Source: Sarcomyxa edulis
Lineage: Eukaryota; Basidiomycota; Agaricomycetes; Agaricales; Mycenaceae
Direction of reading: 5' to 3'
Assembly (NCBI GenBank): GCA_009761415.1
Contig: QUOL01000003.1
Coordinates: 2,666,001 to 2,730,000 of the forward strand
DNA: 64,000 bases
A program made the position numbers and the translations under genes. The notes under the pieces were generated by a model. It searched no databases. It saw only the letters and a program-made list of their open reading frames with translations, and was not told the origin of the DNA. Every line of letters begins with the position of its first letter. Within the stretch, counting starts at the first letter, position 1. Positions 11,407 to 24,098 of this stretch are shown piece after piece.

Positions 11407-14309
11407 ATGGGGCGTAGAGGTGCGTTTGTATGATGGTCATGGTGCGAAAGAAAAAACGGATATTGAGATGATACAGTACACGGCGTGCTTTGTTGGCTTT
11501 GATCTTCTTGGAATATGTCTACTTACTCTTCACTTTTATAAGTTATACCATTTGATGTTGTCGGTGTTTACCTGCTTCTTTGAATACACATGTGTTTTTG
11601 CTGAGATTACAGGAGACGATAGTCATATTTTTGCAAACCGCATCTGGACCACATTGGAGAAGGCGCGCTTGAACAGTGAACATAATGTTCTAGTGTTTCT
11701 TCAACATCCAATACCACAGAATATACGGGATATGGGAAGTGTACGAAAACACAATAAAGACCACTAAGACGTCATGTTCCATCTAATCTACAAAGTTCTT
11801 CGACGTTGTAATTGCACATACCTCTCATGCAGGCGCGTAATCAAGGTTTGATCAAGGTCCACAGCCACGTCCTGGAAAAACGCGTGATGATCACGTGCAC
11901 TCTTTGAGCTCAATTACGCTTGAGTTTCGCTTTAGTTTCGCATTGACTCCGGAACTAGGTCGAAAAAATTGGTACGCCATTGTACCACTGCTTGTGGAAA
12001 GGTCCTCTTAAAGGCCAAGCTACTAGGCGGAATCGTCACATATACATCTGATCAAGCCGTCGGCGCTCGTATTAGCAACTTGAACGTGCAATGAACGTGA
12101 GCCAAAAGCTTGACAGCTTCAACATTCCACATATATTTGGACACGAGATCAAAGCCAAGTCGAACGAACCGTCGAAACACCTCATCTCCGATCGTACGAG
12201 CGTTAGAGACGGAGAGGGGTTCGAACAAGGTTCAAGGTTGGGTCCCTATGTAGAGCCTGACCCACCATGCTCGAATTTAGAAAGATAGCGGGGCCTGCTG
12301 TATCGGTGACACAGCCTTGTTATTTCCGAACGTCTAAGAGAAGACGGTACAGATCCAGGGGACCCTCACTGCGGAGTAAGGAGGTACCACCTCCTTGGAC
12401 TCAATATAGATCGAACATACAGTGCGGAGGAGAATCTTGAACGCCACGGAATCGAGAGTCAATTATCATATTCATAAGACGAAAGTAACATCCCGAGGCC
12501 TAAGTGCGACGAATACTCCCTACGATCAGGAATGCTGAAGCGGTGTGAAGTGCCATGTTTGTTTACAGGAGGCCGGAATAACAAAAAATTCCATATGCTG
12601 AAGATACAAGATATCAGTCTATCAGATAGAAGAAAAGGGAATTCTCGTAGATCCGGGCTACTGTAGCGAAGGCGGCGAATGCAAAATTTGGGGGAGGCTG
12701 ATGGACGAAGGCCCTCTGTTGGCGCGGACCTTACCGGGTGATCCTGACAAGAAAAGTCGCCCAAATTTTCTCCAATTCGACTCATACACCGTTGTGAACG
12801 CGATTCTTTCAGTCTGTCTCTCTCCATGAACTTTCGCCGCCTTTCTCGAGGTCTGCCAAACTCCTCGATTTCGACACTCCTCGTTAAAACCTGATAGAAT
12901 AGGAGTCTCTAGGTCAGTCATTGAACAAATGTCATTCATTCTCTTCCTCCATTTCTTCCATGCATCCATAATGAGAGCCCACTGCATCCTAGTCTGACAT
13001 GCTTCCAAACCATCTGTACTTGGGACGGACACCTTTCGTGGTCATCACATGAGTACACACCATGGGAATGGAAGAGCTCAGACCACGACACAGTCGTCTA
13101 TCCATCCTGACAACTCCAACCACCTTGTCGGCTCTCGATATGATACGATTTTCGCGTACTGCGACATCTTGAGAGGAACATTGACATTACTCACCAAAGT
13201 AGAAATCGCGGAAGGGAGGAAACTTCGGGATTGCATATGCAAATTACAGGTAAGCCAGTCAATCTTGCTGGCCAATTCGAGACAGACTTCAAACCAAGAC
13301 ATTTATGCCTGTACAGAGTGTCAGTATCTGGGAAAGATATGAACAGAGAGAGCGTCGACCCTTGAATGGCGCGCGAAGGTACATACCAAAGGTGTGTAAA
13401 AGCTGGTCATTATTCATCAGACTCTCAGTCCTCAAAACGGTACGTAAACAACAGTGGCATCCGCAATCATGCCGGCGAATCCTGCCAGTGAAAGCTCAGT
13501 TGATGATTGATTGTGATTGTGAAGATTCGATGAGTCCCAATTATCGCACCCTGATAGGTAACGGTCCCAGATTTTTTTCGATGGTCACAAGTCCAGGGAT
13601 GGATTGAAGGAGATGAGTTGATGAGAGGAGTTGTTAGGAACATCTCGGACGATTGAGCAATCGATGCTCTGGATCATCTTAACCTTATTAGGAGAGCGCT
13701 GATCACCAACTGCCTGTCACTCAAGACTGGCTTCACCCATATACTTTTGTCAATGTTACAAATGTGGATTTCAGTGGGCATATAGGTCTACGGATTTGCA
13801 GACAGAAAGCAACCCGACACGACGAACGGATACAGTTTTACAGATACCGAGTTGACATCTGCAAGTCATCGCCTCGAGACTCGAACAGATCCCGTAGGTT
13901 TCGCTTCTAAAACCCCATAAAAATCGGAAATAAACCACTGACGACAATCGAAATGGCCCCGATGTCGCCCACAAATCGCCCCCGTTATCGAACGGCTCGC
14001 AGATTGCGAAGCGACGCATCCCTGTGGAGCCAGCCTGATCATGATCAGCTTATCAGGGGTTACATGCCTATCGCTTTAGGCTTCGATACTGGATAGGGTG
14101 TTCCGAATTATTCTATTGAAGATATTATCGTAGAGAGAGCGAGATGGTAAGTTATGTAGTAAAGGTATGTGATATAAATCCCCGAATTCTACCTATATTA
14201 AAGCACCGAGTAACGGAAAAAGCGCCAGAATTATCCCGAAAAGAGATGAAAGAAGATACAACGCGATACCGTGACCTATGGCCTCGAATGGCGCACGGAG
14301 TACTGCGCG
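11407..14309. other. Long intergenic stretch, no supported gene
   Basis: About 2.9 kb between the siderophore transporter 3' end and the convergent C2H2 gene. Short open frames exist (for example 12658-13032 on the minus strand, 125 codons) but none shows a recognisable domain or a convincing splice chain. A CACGTG palindrome inside GATGATCACGTG lies near 11890. Short TGATCA repeats occur near 14038-14050. An unrecognised orphan gene cannot be excluded around 12.6-13.4 kb. Confidence 0.5.
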
Positions 14310-15794
14310 TCATGATTGACTGCCTTTTTTATTGATAGCCCATCGGAGAGTAACCGGCGGAGGGGATCTATGCAAGTGATCTGGCGGAGTATCGGTAGAG
14401 ATGATGGGCGTGTTAAAATCTACGTGATACGGTGCGGGTTCTTCTTCCATTACGGGTGTAGGAAAGATACCATGTATACGCAGGTGTCGTGTCGCATTGG
14501 ACCGTACAGCAAATGTTCGAGTACAGTTCTCGAATTCACATGAATACGCTGCAAGAAATCCGACCGTTCGTGTTCAGCACCAAATTGAGCGATGAGTGTC
14601 AGTGAGGTACGCACGTTTCAGACCGTTATGAGAATTCATATGTGTCCTCAAGCCGCTGGGCCTTGGAAAGACTTTGTGGCAGATAGAGCATTCATGTGTC
14701 TTCGGAGGCTTCTTGGCGGGCGGTGAAGGGTGTGATGCTACACTGAACGACGAGGATGGCTGCGAGGATGATTGCGAGATTGACCGCGAGGGCGGGTCAC
14801 TTCTGCTGAATGAATGGTTGGAGGGTCCTGCTCCGGGCGTCGAGGCTGGATTACTGAGGTCCTGAAGATTATAGTGCTGCTGATGGTAGAGAGGTGATGG
14901 TTCGTGATAGTCATGGCTCGAGGAAGCATGCCTTGACGGGGAAGGCGACGATTCCCGTGTACTCATGGGAATGGGAGAGGTTGTTGAAGCAAGGTCTGCT
15001 ATATCCAAAGGAGACAGTGCATAGCCCAAAGAATTGTTCCAGTTGCTCCCACAAGCCCCGTTGTCGTCCGAATATCCTTGACCAGGAAACAGAGCTGGCT
15101 GAGTACCAGGATTGTTGGCGGAGCTGGGAGGCATGCCATAGTCCAACGTTGGGTCAAGCGAATGATGGGTATTCATGAACGGGAGGGAGGATGTGGCGGA
15201 CATAGTGGCAGATGGGAGGACGTCGACATCCTGACCTACATATCCATGCTGATCTTGATTCGTTGGCCGCTGAAAATGATCAAGTGGGACAGTCAGAGCT
15301 GCTCCACATATATCTACACCGCCAGGTCTGGCGGGGTGAGCATGCGGTGGGGTGGGATACGACATCCATGAAGAGGCGGCTGTGACATCGTGAGGATTTG
15401 GTTGGTTTTGATGGAACCCAAGATATTCGGGATGGATAGTAGGCACCTCGGGTCGTGGATGGACCTGGATGTTGTACGCAGGATATCCTACCTGTACATC
15501 CCTGACAGAGCGATACTGTACGGGGGAATCGTACTCTGGGATGAATCGGCTCTCTGTTTGGGATGAATCGGAATAAGGATGATACGGACGATATCGATGG
15601 TATAAAGCATGGCTTTGTGTGTTGTCGTGGAAGAAATTCTGTTGCTCCTGAGCACTAGGTTGAGGACGGTATACCGTGCTTGCATGACCAGGGAATGCGT
15701 GCGTATTGCTCAGCCGTGGGAATAGACGATGGGTCGGACTGAGAGGAGTAGGCCCTAGGTGCGGCATGTTCAAGAGCGTAGGGGGATAGTTCAT
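14310..15794 (-). CDS. C2H2 zinc-finger transcription factor (two fingers, C-terminal)
   Basis: Predicted nuclear DNA-binding protein of about 472 residues in two exons: 14615-15794 and 14310-14548 (66-bp intron, GTGCGT donor, TTGCAG acceptor). The first 360 residues are low complexity, rich in Pro, Ser, His and Tyr, and look disordered or activating. Finger 1 is HECSICHKVFPRPSGLRTHMNSH. The splice restores the classic KPY linker, and finger 2 in exon 2 is CEFENCTRTFAVRSNATRHLRIH. Reading past the donor without splicing would end finger 2 early, so the intron is well supported. Stop TGA is at 14310-14312. The two-finger C-terminal pair with a SNATRHLRIH helix is common in Agaricomycete regulators; targets are unknown. 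Confidence 0.88.
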
Positions 15795-17097
15795 AATTCA
15801 GGCAATATGTGGCTCCAGAGTAGAGATTGAGAGATGTCGGTTTCTCGGCTAATCTCGACACGCTTTGGGAGAAAGGTGCGTTTCTTCGGTCTAGTTAGGT
15901 TTAGAGTACTATTAGGCATGTTTACACATATAGATAGAGGGCATACAGACCAAATGGACCAAGGGATCGATTCCTTGGACCTGAGTTCCAGACACCTACG
16001 CAATGGACAGTCGACTATGTTGGGGGATAGAGGTGAACTAACAGAAAGTTATAACATTAGCGTACATCTCTCGGTATGGCACGAGGATATAACCAGAGCT
16101 CGATGGAGAAAGAAACAAAGCCTGAATGTCGACAGGGGGCTTGCAAGTAATGAAAAGGATTAATCAAATAACGCCGGCCGGTTCGGCTCCCCACGTTCTT
16201 GGCCGGTTACTCCACCGATCATGATGATTACTTAACTCACAACTTACAGAGCGTCACTCACTTACTACATTCATCAGATTCAAGGATACATAGACGAATG
16301 CTAGTCTACGTGCATTTGCACTTGCCTCGGTAGACCGCACGACAAGCGGATGACAAATTGGGAAAGAACCGTGGTCAAGATTTACTTTGTGGGGAAAGTA
16401 TGGGTCCTTCCGTCTGAACAATCTGGTACGTCTCATGTTCTTTTCGAGGACCCGGGATGTCCCACTTTGCGAGATCGCGTCAAAAAGGATACTGGACCCA
16501 CCAAGCCAAACAAGCGCTTACACCCCTGATCTAAAAAATCATTTGGTCGTCCGAGATCACGATGCCGGAGATTGCCCGATATTGCCTCAGATCTTCCCAT
16601 GACATGGACACTTTATAGCGCTTGTTCACTGCTTCTGGCCCGTTTAAACCGATGATCCCGAAGCCTGCCCTCATGTTGTATCCTAACCCTTATACTTTGC
16701 CCCACATCTCCAAATCTTGAACAGCACGTATTTCTGTGTGCCACTCTTCTCTTGTTCCTTGACAATTTTTTCACGCGACTTCCTGCTTTTCGCGACATGC
16801 AATTCTCCGGACATTATACTACAGAGAGAAATAAAACTTCGTGAGTGATCATAGTTTCTCACTTATTTCGAGTGGCACTCCACTATCATCCTCCATTATT
16901 GTGGGCACACGCCAGAAGAACCTTCTTAGCCTTACCTGCCAGAAGCAGTGTCATTGCTCTGCTCCCATGTCTATTCCTAGAGCTCAATTGCTGACGCCAC
17001 ATGTCTCCCTCTCCAATGCCCTACAATTCCTTCTCGCGCGTTTTCCAGAGTCTCGAACAGTAATGCCACCGGTGAACGAGCATATGGCTCGGAAAAC
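15795..17097. other. Divergent intergenic region between two C2H2 genes
   Basis: About 1.3 kb separating the minus-strand two-finger gene from the plus-strand three-finger gene, so it should hold both promoters. No supported gene was seen. The reading frame of the downstream gene stays open upstream of the chosen ATG back to an in-frame TAG near 16980, so that gene may start earlier through an unseen exon. Confidence 0.55.
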
Positions 17098-18657
17098 ATG
17101 CCACCTGACGAAGGACCTCAAGTAATGACTAGATCTGGTGTGCACCACAGAGTGGCAGGCGTACCACCGCTTCCACCGAATCGCTTTATCCTGGCCCGCG
17201 CGATTGCTAGAGCAGAAACTTTGGAACGCACACTCAAGTCACATGCCAAGTAAGTAACTCGGATGCAATTTGCTCGCCATTCCCATGCCTGACCAGTAGC
17301 CTAAGGGCGAATCCTTCGAAGTCGTACACAGAACTCATCAAGAATTATCATCCCTCGGCATCGTTTGGTGTGTTTAACTGCCCTGACGCAACATCCCAGC
17401 CCATTTGGTCAATGCCACAGCCTTCCCGAGCGTCTCCAGAAACATACGATGCCCCCACATTGGTCCGTGCGCGATTGAATTTCGCGGCACTGCATCCGAA
17501 TATCGATCTCAAGCTTCGTAACACAGTGTGAGAACATTTCGTCAGCATGCTATCTGATTGAGCTCATTCATCGTTGTCTCACACGTAGAACCAGCGTCTC
17601 ATCCTCATCCGATGTCTCTCCATCGCCTCAGGATCCAAGCCAAAAACCATTACTTGTTGACCGGTGACTATCTCAATCGAAACATCAACGGAATATCGAT
17701 CTGAAGAAACTGACCCATCCACAGGGAATTTGATTCCGACTTCAGCCATAACACCGTCCCTTCTTACGAGTCAGTAAACCCCTCTCACAGAACGGCATAA
17801 CGCTGAATTTGATCACAGGAGAATACGGTTTCTAGCTCCACTTGAGTATCGCTCTGCTCAGGTCTTACCTCGCGTCAAGGAACTGGCTGTCATACCCCTA
17901 CAAACCCGGGGATCGAACGCGGGGGAGAGTCTTCTCGAAACCGAAAAGACGACCCATTACAGACCACACACACGAGATACTCTCAAGGTGCGACCTTTCA
18001 GCGCTATGGACCGAACAATCCATATCCCTCCTGGCGACGTATTACCCAACATACCCAACTGGGAGGACTATGCTACCCCTAGTGGTCAAATCTATGGCAA
18101 AACTATGATGTACACTTGTACCTGGACCACGACTACGATCACCGGCGAATTGATTCCTTGTAGTTACACATCGAAGAAGGTGAAATCTACGCCAGGCTCA
18201 GGTTTACGCCGATAATGACCTCTATTGCAGCAACTTGTCAAGAGACACGTCCAGACTACTCACTTGAAAATAAAGTAAGTGAATCCAAAGTTTTCCTGTC
18301 GCAGGTTCGCTAACTCCCCGACAGACCTTTCCAATGCGAATTGTGCAAAAAATTCTTTCCACAGGTAAGAATGACGCGACTTTCTTCTCATCGGTCTGAT
18401 TGACGCCTCGCTGCTAGAGAACATCATTGAGGATTCACATGGCTGGACAGTACGTTTCGATTCCAGATCAATCACCATAGTCCCCTCTATTTACTCAATC
18501 ACATATTTCCTTGAACAGCACGGGAGACACACCTCATGTGTGCAACTATAATTGTGGATTGTCTTTCAAAGATCCAGCTAGGCGCCATAGGCACCATGTC
18601 GAAATGCATGGCTATATCCCCAAACGCCCCTGGAAGAGATTTACGCAACAGAGATGA
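17098..18657 (+). CDS. C2H2 zinc-finger transcription factor with three tandem fingers
   Basis: Predicted nuclear regulator in nine exons: 17098-17249, 17297-17527, 17589-17663, 17725-17769, 17819-18179, 18231-18274, 18325-18364, 18418-18449 and 18519-18657. All junctions are GT-AG and keep frame. The N-terminal two thirds has no recognised domain. The C-terminus carries an atypical finger (Cys at CTW, 13 residues, Cys at CSY, then RHVQTTH), then CELCKKFFPQRTSLRIHMAGH, the linker TGDTPHV, and CNYNCGLSFKDPARRHRHHVEMH. Fingers 1 and 2 loosely recall the PacC/Rim101 arrangement (a Cys-x-Trp finger followed by KPFxC); this is only a resemblance. The stop TGA is at 18655-18657. The start codon is the least certain part. 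Confidence 0.8.
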
Positions 18658-19204
18658 GGAAAACATCACTTATTTTGTGGCAGATGATGGGATGTCCATC
18701 GGGGCCGAGGGAATATCGAGGGAATGTGGGCTGTAAATCATCAAATTGTGCGGCATTCGTAGATCGTGTCCATTTGTCCGAGGTCCTGCAGACATACCCT
18801 TGTTGTTCGAGTGTATATCCTGTAATCTCCTCGATTAATTGTTGCTCTCTGTCACATATCTATATCTATGTATACTTTTAATGCTGAGCGTCGGCCAGAT
18901 CCGGTAGTGGGTTCGAAGCCCCACCAGAATCCGACATATGACCCACTTCAGTCCCGGGCGACATAAAGACGCGACACATAGTCAGACACTCCCCAGCGTT
19001 TCCTTGTCGCTGACGTTCCAGAAGTCCACTTACCAGAGCGTATGCTGTTCAACTGTCCTCCGAATTACTGAATCGTACAAGGTGAGCTCAAATCAGCATA
19101 ACATACAATTCCTAGCAATTTCGTATATACTCGTACATACACATATTCTCATACAAGAACAACATAGGAAAGATAACCAACACAGAAACCAAGTACGTCT
19201 TACT
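18658..19204. other. Convergent intergenic region
   Basis: About 550 bp between the 3' ends of the three-finger gene and the hybrid C2H2/Zn2Cys6 gene. It is AT-rich with ATATCTATATCTATGTATAC-like stretches near 18855-18880, fitting 3' UTRs. No gene is supported. Confidence 0.6.
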
Positions 19205-21917
19205 CTAATGATCAGGAAAGAAACCCAACAGCCCATCTGGATCGTCTGCCCCGTCACTCTCAACCTCCAACTGCCAGGTCTTCAGACGAATCTTCATCAA
19301 CTCATCCCAGAATAGCGTAGGCGTCTCGTCGCTGTGGACGAGGAATTCCCTGATATGTTTCAACCACTGCTTGACCAATTTGAATCTGACCTCTGCCTTC
19401 AAGTTGTTCGGAGATCCATGCTGGAACGGAGGCAACCCTTCTTGGAAAGCCAAGAGAGTCACTTGGCCCAACCAGTAGAACGGAAGCGCGTTATGTATAA
19501 ATGGAGGTTCCACCGAGGGGTTGCCGTCAAGTTTCGGTAGATCAGGAGAAGCCATCCAACTTTGAAGCCAATTATGTAGAGCGTATTGCAACCCAAATAT
19601 CTGCTGGTTATCCTCGGCGATGCCGTCAGTCTGGTCGACATTCGGTACCGCCGGCTTTTCTGCTAATCGACTCTCAACGCATACCGAGAACAAGTGGCGT
19701 AGAATCGTGTGGCATAGAACGAAATGCGAGAAAGGGTTGAGGGGAGTTGGGTTAGTGAGAAGACGCGTTTCTGCCATGGCGGACAAGGCTTTAGGCATGC
19801 TGATACCAGTGAGTCGAGAGTGGAATGAGCCGTATGGGGACGGCCCCTGCAGAGCGATGTACCAGTCTGCAGCTGTTTTGGCTGTCCAGAGAGCGTCTTC
19901 GCAAGGAAGGTAGAGGTCGATCTCATTCGCACTGTACGAGGGTGGTAGTGCGAAATAGATGCAATGACAGCAATCGTGCAGATATGATAGCGTAAGTGCG
20001 CTGCAAGTGCGAAATCAGAGCCCGAAGATAGTCATGTGCCGCAGTCCGCACTGTAGACGGACATACCGTTTGGTCATCTCATGTATAGCCCAGTCCTTCC
20101 AGACCTTCTCGAGTGGTTCCTCTGAGAAATTCATGGGCTGCCATGCTCCGTTCGTGGCTATTAAACCAGTGCGCCTTATCATCTGAGTGCGAGGGATTGA
20201 GACGTCAAAGTGTCGGGTAAAAATTAAGTCTCTGCTTACCATGACAAGCATACCGTGGTAGATACTCGAGGAAGCTCGCTGGTCTGCTTTCTGATGGAAT
20301 AAGCCGATGGTTTGGAGAAGGACCACAGCCAGAATAAGATGGACCTGGTCCATAGAGTCCGTCGGGTTCTTAGCCTGGAGCATTGGTTAATAATATATCT
20401 AAATCAGGGTACAGAACTAGACTACTCACGAACTCGTGAACAAGGGTCTCCCGTGCGGTGTCTAGAGTCTTCGTGATGAAGGTGGTAGCTCTACGGGTCT
20501 TGACAAAGAGGGCACCGCATGCCTGCATGGCGTTCAATAATACTTGGGGTTTTCCCTCGGGCTGGAAGGTCGCCGCGTGCACGATGGGCATTTGGGATAC
20601 GAACGCCGATAAAAATAGATAAACTGCCAAGCAGGACATGAGACGGGTGACAAGAGATAATCTGACAGTGGCTCGACTCACGGTAGTTCTGAAGTTCGGC
20701 CGGAGGCGGATCCATATTCGCCAGGGCAAGATGGTCCGAGTGACGAACATCACTGATGATGGAACGTGGTATAGAAGGAGTGAACATCGACATCGGGTCG
20801 AAGTTGTGGCAGTCTCCAACGATAGCGTTGAAGAACGACGGTAATCCCGTGAAGTCCAATTGGGGGTCCACAAATCCAACACTCTCTGCCCACGAATTGT
20901 CCTCCACAATAGCTGTGCTGGGCGAATTTTCTTCGGCGAAGATGTTCGTGAAGAATGGTTCAAACATATCGCGAGAATATAATGAGCCCAAGTGGCTGTT
21001 GGTTGGTATCATGGAGTCGACATCGACGTCGACCACAGGGTATTTCCCTGAGTAGTAAGCGTTAGCATCGTCCACCGACTGGACAACCGACGTAGCTTTG
21101 GAAGGCGTCAGCTGAGAAGCTGAGAAGCTGAATCCGGAAGAGATTGAAGGATATTCAGAGATCAGTTGGTTGTCACTCTCAATGACACAGTATGTTGCGT
21201 CATTGGCGTACGATAAGCCACTAGCTTCGGGGGTAGGAGCAAACATTGTCGACGGTGTCGATGAGGCTGTAGAGGGTGACGTGGGCTCTGGATACGGGGT
21301 CAATACGACAGTTTCCTTCCGCGATTGACTCGTGTCGTCCTTGGAGGTGGGGCCTGGAAATATACACTCTTTACCCCGGGAAGTGCATTTTGAGCAACGA
21401 GGATATTGAAGGTCGCACTTGATCTTAGATTCGGAACATGCTTTACAAGATTTTCGACGAGTTCGGTTAGAACTTGAACCACTGGAAGGATGATTGAGTC
21501 AAGGAAGGTTGCGATAAGGTTTTAGGTGGCTCACGAATCGTTACAACTTCGTTTATGTCGGGTGAGCAGGTCACTCCGAGTAAATTGAGAGCTGCAAGTC
21601 TACGAACATTCTGAAGGGTGAATATGGGACCTATAAAAAATATTTGGGTACTCACATTGCAACGATGTAGTCTTTCGTTACTATCTGGATACATAATCAG
21701 TTCCAAGATTCCGCAAGATAGGCTTTGACTTACGGGTACGTAGATGTCGGTTTAGATGTGTAGTACGAGTGAATTTTGCTGGACAATGTGGGCATAATTT
21801 ATTCTGCGGCAAGACAGGGATATTGCCCTTGTGCGAACGCATTTTGGAGACAGTACCATCCTTCTTGAGCTCGACTGGATGCCAATTTGCGGGTTGCGGG
21901 GTCCTGTCAGTAGTCAT
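19205..21917 (-). CDS. Hybrid C2H2 + Zn2Cys6 fungal transcription factor
   Basis: Predicted nuclear regulator combining two DNA-binding domains with a fungal-specific transcription factor domain. ATG at 21917. Exon 1 (21734-21917) carries finger 1, CPHCPAKFTRTTHLNRHLRTH, whose last His is completed by the 29-nt exon 2 (21656-21684, linker SNERLHRC). Exon 3 (21535-21599) gives finger 2, CSSQFTRSDLLTRHKRSC, ending in Cys instead of a second His. Exon 4 from 21481 holds the binuclear cluster CKACSESKIKCDL...CSKCTSRGKEC with C-x2-C-x6-C-x6-C-x2-C-x6-C spacing. A Ser/Pro-rich linker follows, then helical middle-homology exons (DQVHLILAVVLLQTIGLFHQ and LPFYWLGQVTLLAFQEGLPP) to the stop at 19205. 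The zinc domains are certain; downstream exon edges are approximate. Confidence 0.93.
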
Positions 21918-22254
21918 GACTGAAAACAACGACGAGAGGGTGAAATCAAGAGGAAAAACGGGTATCTGGAGAGCTAGAGATGATGGAAGTACGAGAAAAA
22001 GAAACAAATTACAGACTGGAAACGAACGCCGAACGACGGGGCAGCGACTCAACTCGAGGCTTTTGCGGGCTCTTGCTAAATTCAGGTCAATTTCCAGGAA
22101 GGTCCGGGAAACTCGCAGGCATGCCGCCGGTGCTGGCCGGCGGTCGTCTGCGTACCTTTTTGGCTCGTTTTGGTGATAACTTTGCCTGATCCGCGGCATC
22201 TCATTGTGATAAAGATAAAGGCATTCTCGATATTCTAAAGTTCATGTTACACGG
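21918..22254. other. Promoter region of hybrid factor / 3' flank of HAD gene
   Basis: A stretch of 337 bp between two tandem minus-strand genes. It should contain the 5' UTR and promoter of the hybrid factor and the terminator of the HAD hydrolase. I see no gene or clear motif. Confidence 0.5.
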
Positions 22255-24098
22255 TTACTTTCCCATCTCTCGCTCCACAGCCCACTTTACCGCCGCCTCG
22301 ACATCATCAGCTTGATGTGTCGGTTCGTGGCTTGGTGGACCTGTCAAACAGTCATAGACTCCAGTGTGCACTAAGACCGAGGACCATCGAGCGGCGTTTG
22401 CTCCCGCGATGTCTGAGATCATCTTGTTCAGGAGGGCAAATAATGAAAGGCATGATCGATGATCACGCTTACCTGATTCCGGATTATCTGGAGTTGAAAG
22501 TTGATGTCATGAGCAAGAAGAGACAGTTGTACCGTTACACTCACCTCCGATCATGTATCTATGGAAGAGTGAGAAACATTGCAAATGAGTTTGGAGAGTG
22601 GGACGCACACTGCTGGCAAATCATTGCCATATCCAAGCTCCTCGGCTCGTTTGATCAAGACTTGCTCAGCAAACTTGTACGTGGCAGGATTCGGCTTCCC
22701 ATATTGCACGTAGGGATATTCAGATCCGGTCAACGCCTATCAGACGAGTTAGCACCCACCTATTACGAAGCAACATCACACACACCTTGTAGACCGCTTG
22801 GAAAGCAGCTTTGAATGCCCCTTGGCCCATCCGCGGTCTTTCAAAGTCAGCTCTCCAGAGCAAGTCCGGATTACAGAAAACCAACTCGATCGGTTTGGTG
22901 GCTTGCTCATCTGGGTGCAAATACGGCCCACCAATTATTCCGCCAGACTGTATCACGTCGCAGATAATCTGAATATCGAGGGACCAATTCCGCGGGTCGT
23001 GGAACACGAAGATGGAAGATATAGATGTTTGCGAGAAATCCGTTGTCTTTTGTAGGCGGAGTGGAGTTAGTATATATGTCGATATGCAATTAGACGCCGT
23101 TCACTTTTGTGGATGATTTCTCCGCGGAGCTTAGCTCGTGAAACGGCCAGACGCTGCGAGGCCTCAGTCAACACATCGTAAACGTCGGTGCTGATGTATC
23201 CTTACGAAGGATTCCATGCATGCACGTCTAATGTCGTGTGGACCTTTTTAAATCCGTATCTTGGTAATTAATCGGATTTAGTATCGTTTTCTGCGACAAA
23301 AAGAAACCGTACCCTTCTGCCACCTTGCGTATAGCGTCCAATTTTCCCCCGAGGACGAGTATATCGCTGTCAGCGTATTTCGGCACGAGTGTCTTGACGA
23401 TGGTATGGGCTTGGATATACTGACTGGGTCTAATCTGCCGAGATACTCAATGAACTGCATGTCCATTCTCTATCATGACGAACCTCAAACCCAAGCTGGT
23501 TCGTCAAGTTTTGGCATCGTACAACTTCACTGACGCCACCTCCGTTTGTAAGCTATTATGGGTCTTGGCTGAGAAAGAACATCTGATGAAGATCTATATA
23601 AAGGAACGCACCAGAATGTATGGGATCTTTCTTCCAGGTAGAATCGCATGCCTCAGTAGTGGTACAACCCGTTTCGAGATAACGCATTAGACGCACATTC
23701 CAAGGGGATTCTCTCCTTCAAGGATGGCTAGAGCGCGTTTAGCCGCGGGCAAAACTTTCGCACCACGGAGAAGGACTCCGTCCTTGAGAACGTCGAAGGT
23801 TGTTACACGAATATAGCCCATCTGAATTCACATACTTACGATATCAAAGGCGAATGCCAGAGGACTCGGTGGTCTTGGAACCGGGATAGACTGAAACTCG
23901 CGCGGGTTGGCCTGGTCAACTTGGAGTAAGGGGTATCGTCCAATTCAGTACGCCCTTTCTAACAACACCAGGAGTATCATAGATCAACTCACCGTGTAAG
24001 CACCTCCTACTTTTCACTGATAGCTGAGAAAACTTGCGATTGCGAGCTGAATTCTCGAAGAAAGTCCCTCGGACGCGTGCAATCCGTGCCGGTAACAT
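22255..24098 (-). CDS. HAD superfamily subfamily IIA hydrolase, HDHD5/YKR070W type, probably mitochondrial
   Basis: Haloacid-dehalogenase-fold phosphatase of unknown substrate. ATG at 24098 starts a basic, Arg-rich leader (MLPARIARVRGTFF) resembling a mitochondrial presequence, as in human HDHD5 and yeast YKR070W. Motif I is split by an intron as AFDI|DGVLLRG (DxDGV nucleophile loop). LLTNGGG-type motif II follows (LTNGGGVSE), then HTIVKTLVPKYADSDILVLG, WNPSVWPFHEL, FVFHDPRNWSLDIQII, and motif III/IV as YMIGDNPESDIAGANAA. The C-terminus GVY...PPSHEPTHQADDVEAAVKWA is typical of the subfamily. About ten exons. Stop TAA at 22255-22257. Family identity is strong; the physiological reaction is unknown. 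Confidence 0.92.

Noticed and set aside
12658..13032. Minus-strand open frame of 125 codons in the long intergenic region
   Set aside because: No domain, no ATG-linked splice chain I could extend, and composition is not clearly coding. It is kept only as a note in the intergenic entry.
14574..14614. C-terminus AYLTDTHRSIWC of the two-finger C2H2 gene
   Set aside because: It is intron read-through. Splicing restores the KPY linker and a complete second finger.
18895..18930. tRNA-like B box (GGTTCGAAGCC) with a GTGGG/CCCAC stem
   Set aside because: The loop is 8 nt rather than 7, and no A box, anticodon stem or acceptor pairing is found upstream, so it is not a tRNA.
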